A DNA stretch of 10,507 nt from Candidatus Dojkabacteria bacterium (GTDB lineage Bacteria; Patescibacteriota; Dojkabacteria; B142; OLB20): contig JAGQLK010000027.1 in assembly GCA_020429485.1 (NCBI GenBank), positions 1 to 10,507 on the forward strand. Reading direction: 5' to 3'. Below are positions 5,938 through 10,507 of this stretch, one piece after another. A program made the translations under genes and the position numbers. Each line of letters begins with the position of its first letter. Position 1 is the first letter of the stretch. The notes under the pieces are model-generated. The model was not told the DNA's origin. It saw only the letters and a list, made by a program, of their open reading frames with translations, and did no database searches.

Positions 5938-6831
5938 ATGGATCAAGAAACATATACAGCAATAATTGATGAGTCTGCAGATACATGGGGTAGTGCTGCT
6001 CTTACAGATTTAGAACAGGATCTGTTATTTCAGAGAAGAAGAGAATTGGGTAGTTGGGAAGCTGTTAGGGCAGAAGTTCTATCCGGCGGTCCAATGATTC
6101 CTGATCAGGTATTAGGCAGTGATTTCGTGCAGGCAGCTGTTCTACATGGCTGTCCAGTTGGCTATGAACTAATGCAAAATACTGAAGAGTGGGGAAGGTA
6201 TGTCTGGTCTTACATCACCAAAAACAGAGCTTTTAGAGCGTTTAAAAGAATGATTGGTAGTACTGGTAATGAAACTCTTTATCAAGAATGGGTTGGTGAT
6301 GAATTTAAGCAATCTGGTGAGCAAGGAACAAGTGAGATTATTAGACCATTAGAAGAAGGAGATTACGAAATTCCTATCAGAGGCATAGAAAAGACAGCGG
6401 CCTATTGGCCATGTCAAATGTTAAGAGTATTAGAAGCATATAGAACAGGGAGAGAATATCTTGATCTTGATCCTAATTTAGTAACTAGAAGAAGGGAGCT
6501 TCTAAGTATTGAATGGTTTTCGTTACAACCAGCAGTAGATGCAGCTGACAGCATAGAAGATGTAGCGATAAATGTAGCTGTAAGTATTACTCACACCTTA
6601 AAAGAAAGAGGGCTAGACGATTTAACAGTTGCAAGGATTGTAATGCGTGGATATGACCCACAACCAATGTTAGAAGAGCATGGACAGTATGAGAGTATAG
6701 GCTGGTTATGGCAAAGAATACTTGAAGAGCTAAATACTGAAGAAGATAACCTGGGATTGACTGAGATATTAAGTCACGAGGTAGCTCGTAGAACCCAGTT
6801 AGCATATGAGAAAAAATCTGGAAATCAGTAA
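5938..6831 (+). CDS. Hypothetical soluble helical protein, lineage-specific
   Basis: I do not recognise this 297-residue protein. It is predicted to be almost entirely helical, is rich in Glu, Arg, Leu and Trp, and has no signal peptide or membrane helix. Visible blocks are an N-terminal helix with RRRELGSWEAVRAEVL (33-48), a region with HGCPVGYELM (70-79), a Gly-containing middle (IGSTGNE, 106-112) and an Arg-rich segment TRRRELLSIEWF (183-194). The C-terminal half is long and acidic. No catalytic motif, zinc ligand set or nucleotide-binding loop is evident. The ATG at 5938 has a perfect TATAAT 25 bases upstream and no Shine-Dalgarno sequence. The gene is divergent from msrA and lies 83 bases before the small acidic gene on the same strand, which has a promoter of its own. 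Coding status is supported by length, composition like its neighbours and a spaced promoter. Confidence 0.78.
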   Translation: MDQETYTAIIDESADTWGSAALTDLEQDLLFQRRRELGSWEAVRAEVLSGGPMIPDQVLGSDFVQAAVLHGCPVGYELMQNTEEWGRYVWSYITKNRAFRAFKRMIGSTGNETLYQEWVGDEFKQSGEQGTSEIIRPLEEGDYEIPIRGIEKTAAYWPCQMLRVLEAYRTGREYLDLDPNLVTRRRELLSIEWFSLQPAVDAADSIEDVAINVAVSITHTLKERGLDDLTVARIVMRGYDPQPMLEEHGQYESIGWLWQRILEELNTEEDNLGLTEILSHEVARRTQLAYEKKSGNQ

Positions 6832-6839
6832 ATTTTTTC
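6810..6839 (+). terminator. Weak AT-rich hairpin at the end of the 5938 gene
   Basis: GAAAAAAT (6810-6817) pairs with ATTTTTTC (6832-6839) across the stop codon. The stem is almost all A-T and the T run is part of the stem, so at best it is a weak terminator. Confidence 0.25.
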
Positions 6840-6850
6840 AAAAAAAAGGG

Positions 6851-6879
6851 TTGCGATGTTTGAAACGCACTAATAGAAT
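6851..6879 (+). promoter_or_regulatory. Probable promoter of the acidic small-protein gene
   Basis: TTGCGA (6851-6856, four of six) and TAGAAT (6874-6879, five of six) are separated by exactly 17 bases. The predicted start near 6886 is about 29 bases before the ATG. It lies inside the left arm of an 11-bp inverted repeat. Confidence 0.6.
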
Positions 6880-6881
6880 AT

Positions 6882-6920
6882 GCTCATAATTAATATTATT
6901 TAGACCTAATAATTATGAGC
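6882..6920. repeat. 11-bp perfect inverted repeat spanning transcription start and start codon
   Basis: GCTCATAATTA (6882-6892) and TAATTATGAGC (6910-6920) are exact reverse complements separated by 17 bases. The right arm contains the ATG of the acidic small protein (6915-6917), and the left arm contains its predicted transcription start. It could be a DNA operator or, if transcription starts early enough, a hairpin hiding the start codon. Confidence 0.6.
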
Positions 6921-7070
6921 GATCAGGTTGATAAAAATGAAGAAGTCCAAGACGATGAGAACGTAGAGATCGATGATGTTAATCTTGATTCTTTTGCAGA
7001 TGAATTCGATGAAGATGAAGATAACTTTGGTCTAGACATTCCTTCTGAAGAAGACGACGATAGCTATTAA
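6915..7070 (+). CDS. Small, highly acidic protein (51 residues)
   Basis: An ATG at 6915 opens 51 codons ending in TAA at 7068-7070. The product has 15 Asp and 9 Glu, nearly half of all residues, and only one Lys. It has a short less-charged segment, NFGLDIPSEE (37-46), and no hydrophobic segment, so it is probably disordered and soluble. Such proteins can mimic nucleic acid or act as acidic partners of a basic protein, but nothing in the sequence names a partner. Support for coding is a well-spaced promoter at 6851-6879, an extreme but consistent codon bias (GAT and GAA dominate) and the same short non-Shine-Dalgarno leader as neighbouring genes. The inverted repeat over its start suggests tight control. 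It could be a chance frame in a GA-rich stretch, but the run of acidic codons argues against this. Confidence 0.65.
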   Translation: MSDQVDKNEEVQDDENVEIDDVNLDSFADEFDEDEDNFGLDIPSEEDDDSY

Positions 7071-7113
7071 CTCTATCCCCATTTACTAATTATGACCTTT
7101 ATAGAAATATAAT

Positions 7114-7139
7114 GTTTCTGTATGAAACTTACTATTTTT
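7114..7139 (+). terminator. Weak intrinsic terminator after the acidic gene
   Basis: GTTTC (7114-7118) and GAAAC (7124-7128) form a five-base-pair stem with a TGTAT loop, followed by a T-rich tract ending in five T at 7135-7139. The short stem makes this a modest candidate. Confidence 0.3.
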
Positions 7140-7163
7140 ATAATGAACTAGTCATAGATTTAC

Positions 7164-7351
7164 TATATCTATCAGGTGTAAAAGTACCATTATAGATATA
7201 ATTGCTCAATTAGTATTTATTTACTAATTGATCTTTAACAAGTAAAGAACATGGTACTTAATAGTCTGCAAATAGCAGATGAGCGAAAGTTGTTTTCAGA
7301 CTATTATGTATGTCTGATGATATCGGTCCACATTAGTAAAGGAGATGATAA
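7164..7351 (+). ncRNA. Candidate structured 5' leader with mutually exclusive hairpins
   Basis: Positions 7071-7351 have no gene but many exact inverted repeats. A local hairpin pairs 7164-7172 with 7192-7200 (9 bp), with an inner GGTGT/GTACC stem. It competes with a distal stem in which AAGTACCAT (7182-7190) pairs with ATGGTACTT (7251-7259). The distal stem would enclose TCAATTAGTA/TACTAATTGA (7206-7215 with 7222-7231) and CTTTA/TAAAG (7233-7237 with 7243-7247), making a three-way junction. Next comes a 10-bp stem, 7259-7268 with 7297-7306, sharing one base with the previous stem. It has two competing stems, TCTGC/GCAGA (7265-7279) and TCAGAC/GTCTGA (7296-7317). ATTAGTAAA (7332-7340), overlapping the Shine-Dalgarno site, is complementary to TTTACTAAT at 7220-7228 and 7082-7090. 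TATAAT boxes at 7108-7113, 7139-7144 and 7197-7202 could start the transcript. It matches no riboswitch or RNA family I know. Confidence 0.5.
7338..7344 (+). promoter_or_regulatory. Strong Shine-Dalgarno site, unusual in this window
   Basis: AAAGGAG lies seven bases before the ATG at 7352. No other gene here has a comparable site. Its first bases belong to a segment (7332-7340) that could pair with upstream TTTACTAAT copies, so access to it might be switched. Confidence 0.75.
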
Positions 7352-7822
7352 ATGTTCGAAGGACCTTTTGGTAACATGACTTTGCCGCAACAAGTGGCCA
7401 CAACAATCATTGCGATCGACACAATCTTATCTATGATTCTCATAGTTTGTTGGCGTTTATTGCAAAGCACAAATAATCCCAAGTACGAAAAAATACTCAT
7501 GGTGATTATGATCAGCACCTTGGCAATAGGGCTTGCTGTTTCCGTCCCGGCGAGTATTTTTTGGGATACGTTGTGGTCATGGCGAACTCTTCCTGCTGAA
7601 GAGCAGATGAGTTTGTTCAGGCTTGTCATTATTGATGTGGTTGCGTGTTATTTTTTAGTCGCTTCCGCTCTTATCATGTATTTCTCAGAATCAAAGCGTG
7701 TACAACAGATTGCCGTTGTCATTTTCCTCATTGCTTTGATAATAGCGATACCAATTTCGATTTATATCGGTTTCGTCGAATCCAAAGCGCAATGGGACGC
7801 ATTCTGGGACTTTCTTAAGTAG
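7352..7822 (+). CDS. Four-helix membrane protein of unknown function, atypical codon use
   Basis: The 156-residue product has four hydrophobic segments at about 13-34, 46-70, 86-108 and 115-140. The loop between the second and third is tryptophan-rich (WDTLWSWRTLPAEEQ, 71-85), and the tail is short and aromatic (WDAFWDFLK). There is no cleavable signal peptide and no motif that names a family, so it may be a small integral membrane protein such as a phage or accessory product. The ATG follows a strong Shine-Dalgarno site. Codon choice differs from the neighbours: CGT, GCG, CCG, GTC, TCC, ATC and TTG are frequent where neighbours favour AGA, CTA, TTA and GGA, and it ends in TAG. Together with the structured leader, this suggests recent acquisition or a different expression regime. 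It faces the uppP gene, convergent across 113 bases. Confidence 0.8.
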   Translation: MFEGPFGNMTLPQQVATTIIAIDTILSMILIVCWRLLQSTNNPKYEKILMVIMISTLAIGLAVSVPASIFWDTLWSWRTLPAEEQMSLFRLVIIDVVACYFLVASALIMYFSESKRVQQIAVVIFLIALIIAIPISIYIGFVESKAQWDAFWDFLK

Positions 7823-7836
7823 TTCATTAGACTCTA

Positions 7837-7880
7837 TGGTAGCGTTGATTCGTTCAACACAATTGCGCTCAGCGCTACCA
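7837..7880. repeat. GC-rich inverted repeat after the membrane-protein gene
   Basis: TGGTAGCG (7837-7844) and CGCTACCA (7873-7880) form a perfect 8-bp stem. It encloses a TTGA/TCAA hairpin (7845-7857) and an alternative GCGCT/AGCGC pairing (7865-7875). No T run follows on either strand, so it is not a standard terminator. It could protect the mRNA 3' end or mark an element boundary. Confidence 0.45.
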
Positions 7881-7935
7881 AAGGAGGGTTACTCTAATTG
7901 CATGATTTTTCTGCAAAACCTTTCCGCCATGTTCT

Positions 7936-8736
7936 TTACACACTTATTAATGATGCGATTATCATTAATATTCCAACTATTACTAGAAAAGGGGCAAAGT
8001 TAATCTTTTCAGCTACCTTGAGTAGCCAATTTATGGTTAGATATCCGAAAACAAATGACGCTAAAAAGGCAAGTAGCATTGAGGTCTCGGCGTTGAATTC
8101 ATTTAAATTTAGTAAAATATTTCCAGCAATCACTATCGGAATGCTCATTAAAAAGCTAAGCCTAAGTGCTTCTTTTTTATCGAAGTTTCTCAAAAGGAGA
8201 ACAGATACAGTTAATCCAGATCTTGAAAGTCCTGGTAAAGCTGCGAAACTCTGAGTTAAGCCAAGAAGTATGGCATCTGCGATGGTTGGCAGTTTTTTTT
8301 CTCCTGTTTGATTTTTACTCTTAAATTGTAGATAAGCAGTGACCAATAGCAAAATACCAACAAGTATATTAATTACTTTGCTTGATTGGGTAAGACTTTC
8401 TTCAAAATTTTCTACTATTTGGAGAAATACAATGCCTAGTATACCTGAGATAGCAGTTGTGATAATTAAATAGTGTATAAGAGATTTTTCTTGGGCAGGT
8501 GCGTTCTTATAGTTAAGAATCCATTTGATAATATTCCATAATTCTTTACGAAAATACACAATTGCTGCACATGTAGTACCAAGATGTAAGAAAAGTGCAA
8601 AATTTAGTAGTTGCTCTAAGTTGTCAAAGTTATGAAAAACATTATTTTCTAGCAATACTATAACTCCCTCTGAGCTTACTGGTAGCCATTCCGCAATGCC
8701 TTGAATAATGCCTATGATAATTGCATCTAGATTCAT
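7936..8736 (-). CDS. uppP: Undecaprenyl-diphosphate phosphatase (UppP/BacA family), atypical first motif
   Basis: UppP recycles the lipid carrier undecaprenyl diphosphate to the monophosphate used in cell-wall and polysaccharide synthesis. This 266-residue polytopic membrane protein has both family motifs. The first, IIQGIAEWLPVSSEGVIVL (10-28), keeps the essential second acidic residue (Glu16) and the Ser pair, but has Gln12 for the first Glu and Val25 where E. coli UppP has the conserved His30. The second motif, ALPGLSRSGLTVS (166-178), is intact with its Arg172. LHLGTT (50-55) also fits. I choose the ATG at 8736 over one at 8757 because family members start six to nine residues before the first motif helix and a TATAAT box at 8762-8767 would place transcription start near 8755. 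It is the last gene of a minus-strand cluster, 37 bases after the Nudix gene. The family call is strong; full activity is less sure because of the His change. Confidence 0.92.
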   Translation of the reverse strand: MNLDAIIIGIIQGIAEWLPVSSEGVIVLLENNVFHNFDNLEQLLNFALFLHLGTTCAAIVYFRKELWNIIKWILNYKNAPAQEKSLIHYLIITTAISGILGIVFLQIVENFEESLTQSSKVINILVGILLLVTAYLQFKSKNQTGEKKLPTIADAILLGLTQSFAALPGLSRSGLTVSVLLLRNFDKKEALRLSFLMSIPIVIAGNILLNLNEFNAETSMLLAFLASFVFGYLTINWLLKVAEKINFAPFLVIVGILMIIASLISV

Positions 8737-8761
8737 ACTTAATAAATTTAAAAACATGTAT

Positions 8762-8767
8762 ATTATA
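8762..8767 (-). promoter_or_regulatory. Possible internal -10 box for uppP
   Basis: The minus strand reads TATAAT here, 25 bases before the ATG at 8736 and just after the Nudix stop. No -35 hexamer is convincing. It might supply extra uppP transcription apart from the upstream genes. Confidence 0.35.
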
Positions 8768-8773
8768 TACCCT

Positions 8774-9241
8774 CTATGATTTTATTTCTTTAATCTCATG
8801 AAAAAGAATTTTATCATCCAGGCTTAATTCAAATGCACCTTTTATTTTCTTGCCGTTTAGCACAAGAGGTAGCCAGTATTCATCATCTGGCCACATTGTA
8901 GAGTAGGGGATTTCATCATACGAGAACCATGCTGGACGCATCTCCTCTGTTTCAGAAGGGTTACCAACCCACTCAGTACATATGTATACATGCACTCGTT
9001 GATTAATACTCATGTTTTCTGGAAAAGAGAATTCTAATTCTGCTACCTTGTCATATGTTTTAGGAGTGACGTTTATTTCCTCTTGGGTTTCTCGGATCAT
9101 AGCTTGCTCAATAGTTTCTCCAGCATCGAGCTTTCCTCCTATTCCGTTATACTTGCCTTCTGCAAAACCTCTTTTCTTCATCCCTAGGCAAATCTCAGAG
9201 GATTCTTTTTTGATTAGGAAACACAGTGTTGCATCACGCAT
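8774..9241 (-). CDS. MTH1-like Nudix hydrolase, probable oxidised purine dNTP diphosphatase
   Basis: The 155-residue protein aligns along its length with the MTH1 (NUDT1) group, which hydrolyses 8-oxo-dGTP and 2-OH-dATP to monophosphates and so keeps oxidised bases out of DNA. The Nudix box GX5EX7REUXEEXGU runs from Gly36 to Val58 (G, E42, RE at 50-51, EE at 54-55), with Asn57 replacing the usual Gly. GMKKRGF (20-26) and YNGIGGK (31-37) match the human enzyme closely. EMRPAWF (100-106) and MWPDD (116-120) place Trp117, Asp119 and Asp120 at the same positions as the base-recognition residues of MTH1. This substrate prediction is therefore better founded than for a generic Nudix protein. The ATG at 9241 overlaps the end of the upstream gene by eight bases (ATGCGTGA), implying translational coupling. 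There is no signal peptide. It belongs functionally with msrA in oxidative-damage repair. Confidence 0.93.
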   Translation of the reverse strand: MRDATLCFLIKKESSEICLGMKKRGFAEGKYNGIGGKLDAGETIEQAMIRETQEEINVTPKTYDKVAELEFSFPENMSINQRVHVYICTEWVGNPSETEEMRPAWFSYDEIPYSTMWPDDEYWLPLVLNGKKIKGAFELSLDDKILFHEIKEIKS

Positions 9242-10507
9242 TTTCTTTTAGCTCTAAAATATATCTTTCCATTGTACTCTGATTATCATTTTCTTTATTA
9301 ATATTTGTAGTGATAACCAATGGAAAGGCTGGTTTGTCTCTACCTACATGTGGTAAAAATTTTGAGTCAATTAAATAGCCTTGTCCTGCTTCCGTTAGAG
9401 CAAGATGTTTTGTTGTAAATGCGTTTAGTCTGTAGCTATATTGGGGATATTCAGATACTATTTGTTTGACTTTAGTAAGCTCTTCCTCAGTTAGCTCTTC
9501 TAGTGGGGCCCCAATTATCCAATTTATGAAATCATAGTCCGCTTCGGTTTTCCCTCTAACAATTACCACTTGGGCACGCAATTTTGGACCAAGTTCAATA
9601 GGTATTGATATTGCTTTGCTTGCTGCTTGAAGTGTAACACCAATTTCTGCTGGGTAAATCATGGCACCAAACTTTAATCCAGGTGCCTTATCTCTTCTAC
9701 CGAGTAGTTTATATGCTGGAAGTTGAGAGCCACATGAACATGGAGAGTCAACTGTGAAATATTTAACTACTCCAAAATCAGCTGCATCATTGACAAAAGA
9801 AGCTACTCCTTCACCTCCAAGTCTGGTCATTAGCAGTAATTTCCTTTTTCCCTCGTCAACCTGGGTCGTATAATTTGACATTGGACTATAGTGAATGAAG
9901 CCTGGTTCACATGTAGGCTGTATTTCACTGTATCTAATACCTCCTACTGAGCTATGTACCTCAGCCTTGCCTGCAGATTCAACTATTTGTTTTGGTTTCC
10001 AATATTTATGAAAATACTCAATATGACTGTCTGTTAAGAAGTTACCTAAGCCAGATATAATATTCGAGATATTAAGATCTTTAGGATCGAAACCAGCTTG
10101 AAGAGCTAGCTCAGTGAATCGTATTATGATGGCAGGAACTGAGGCGATGAAATCATAGTTGTAATTCTCTTTATTATTAAAAAATTCTGTAACACCTTCT
10201 ATGGTTAATAATTCATGAGTATCTGGGAAGTCTACAGTGATATCTGTTGTATCACTCAAGATTTTATATGCTCTGCCAACAATTCCCTGATTGGAAATAA
10301 AAGATAATCCTCTCGAACCAGAACTTAGCCTCAGAAGTCCCATTTTCATTATATTAGGCTCAACAAAGCACTTGTAGTATGCCCATTCGTCCCAAGGTAA
10401 CTCATAGGGGTTTCTTGTAGTAGTTCCACTAGTGTAATGAGTGTGTACATCTCCTTTGAAATCATCATGCCACATAGTACGCCCATCTTTTAAATATTCT
10501 GCTTTTG
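9234..10507 (-). CDS. PaaK-like adenylate-forming enzyme (5' end outside window)
   Basis: The frame is open from the TGA at 9234 to the right edge, at least 424 residues. Numbering from the Met at 10475, YTSGTTTRNP (14-23) is the ATP-phosphate-binding core of adenylate-forming enzymes (usually TSGTTGxP). FIASVPAIIIRFTELALQAG (109-128) and ISGLGNFLTDSHIEYF (140-155) match the PaaK substrate-domain layout. CSCGSQLPAYKLLGRRDKAP (246-265) followed by MIYPAEIG (272-279) corresponds to the PaaK/F390-synthetase 'C-CG ... GR-DD ... vfP-EIE' block. Such enzymes activate a carboxylate with ATP, usually to a CoA thioester. PaaK-type proteins have about 90 residues before the core motif and the frame continues upstream of 10475, so that Met is probably internal. 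The Nudix gene overlaps its end and uppP follows. The superfamily is clear; the acid substrate is unknown, and an acyl-transfer or lipid role is only suggested by the neighbours. Confidence 0.85.
   Translation of the reverse strand, partial: KAEYLKDGRTMWHDDFKGDVHTHYTSGTTTRNPYELPWDEWAYYKCFVEPNIMKMGLLRLSSGSRGLSFISNQGIVGRAYKILSDTTDITVDFPDTHELLTIEGVTEFFNNKENYNYDFIASVPAIIIRFTELALQAGFDPKDLNISNIISGLGNFLTDSHIEYFHKYWKPKQIVESAGKAEVHSSVGGIRYSEIQPTCEPGFIHYSPMSNYTTQVDEGKRKLLLMTRLGGEGVASFVNDAADFGVVKYFTVDSPCSCGSQLPAYKLLGRRDKAPGLKFGAMIYPAEIGVTLQAASKAISIPIELGPKLRAQVVIVRGKTEADYDFINWIIGAPLEELTEEELTKVKQIVSEYPQYSYRLNAFTTKHLALTEAGQGYLIDSKFLPHVGRDKPAFPLVITTNINKENDNQSTMERYILELKENA

Noticed and set aside
6587..6841. 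Minus-strand 84-codon frame
   Set aside because: Antisense to the end of the 5938 gene, with no promoter or Shine-Dalgarno sequence.
7276..7289. CAGATGAGCGAAAG resembles a hammerhead ribozyme core (CUGAUGA ... GAAA)
   Set aside because: The essential U of CUGAUGA is A here and stem II is reduced to nothing. CTGATGA at 7314-7320 has no GAAA partner downstream.
7333..7629. Minus-strand 98-codon frame
   Set aside because: Antisense to the 7352-7822 gene, which has a strong Shine-Dalgarno site.
7844..7880. Possible integron attC site: GTTCAAC fits RYYYAAC and the adjacent gene looks foreign
   Set aside because: There is no matching GTTRRRY core at the other end, and no integrase or second cassette is in the window.
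7945..7970. 10-bp perfect inverted repeat TATTAATGAT/ATCATTAATA at the end of uppP
   Set aside because: It is AT-rich, lies inside the coding frame (ILMIIASLI) and has no T run on the minus strand, so it is not a convincing terminator or operator.
7898..8254. Plus-strand 118-codon frame starting at TTG behind a good Shine-Dalgarno sequence
   Set aside because: It lies antisense inside uppP, whose motifs prove the other strand is coding, and its translation shows no protein-like pattern.
9012..9251. Plus-strand 79-codon frame
   Set aside because: Antisense to the MTH1-like Nudix gene, including its catalytic box.

Overview
The window is AT-rich chromosomal DNA that uses the standard bacterial code: TGG is tryptophan, and TGA ends at least two genes. 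It most resembles a candidate phyla radiation (Patescibacteria) genome, possibly Saccharibacteria. That placement is an inference from the many small lineage-specific proteins, the tiny Ala-X-Ala signal-peptide proteins, the DUF5684-type membrane protein and A/T-rich leaders with almost no Shine-Dalgarno sequences. No marker gene is present to prove it.

Layout. Positions 1-907 (-) hold the start of a GNAT-like protein that runs off the left edge. Positions 955-1983 (-) encode a CDP-alcohol phosphatidyltransferase-like protein, transcribed divergently from an unknown protein at 2055-2828 (+); both appear to start from one palindromic pair of extended -10 boxes. Positions 2878-3486 (-) encode a secreted, charged, Gly/Met-tailed protein. 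It converges on the 2055 gene at a bidirectional terminator and diverges from an HD-like protein at 3682-4614 (+). Positions 4661-5140 (-) encode a small membrane protein with a near-consensus promoter. msrA lies at 5210-5767 (-), divergent from an unknown helical protein at 5938-6831 (+). A 51-residue acidic protein follows at 6915-7070 (+).

Positions 7071-7351 have no gene but are dense in inverted repeats that can form mutually exclusive pairings. They lead into 7352-7822 (+), a four-helix membrane protein with a strong Shine-Dalgarno sequence and foreign-looking codon use. From the right edge leftwards, a minus-strand operon contains a PaaK-like adenylate-forming enzyme (9234 to the edge, start outside the window), an MTH1-like Nudix hydrolase (8774-9241, 8-base overlap with the upstream gene) and an undecaprenyl-diphosphate phosphatase (7936-8736).

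Recognisable functions are repair of oxidative damage (MsrA, MTH1-like), lipid or envelope chemistry (UppP, CDP-alcohol transferase-like, adenylate-forming enzyme) and small secreted or membrane proteins. The strongest candidates for something undescribed are the structured leader at about 7160-7350 with the atypical gene behind it, the inverted repeats at or near several predicted transcription starts, and the lineage-specific soluble proteins. I saw no tRNA, rRNA, CRISPR array, transposase or insertion sequence.
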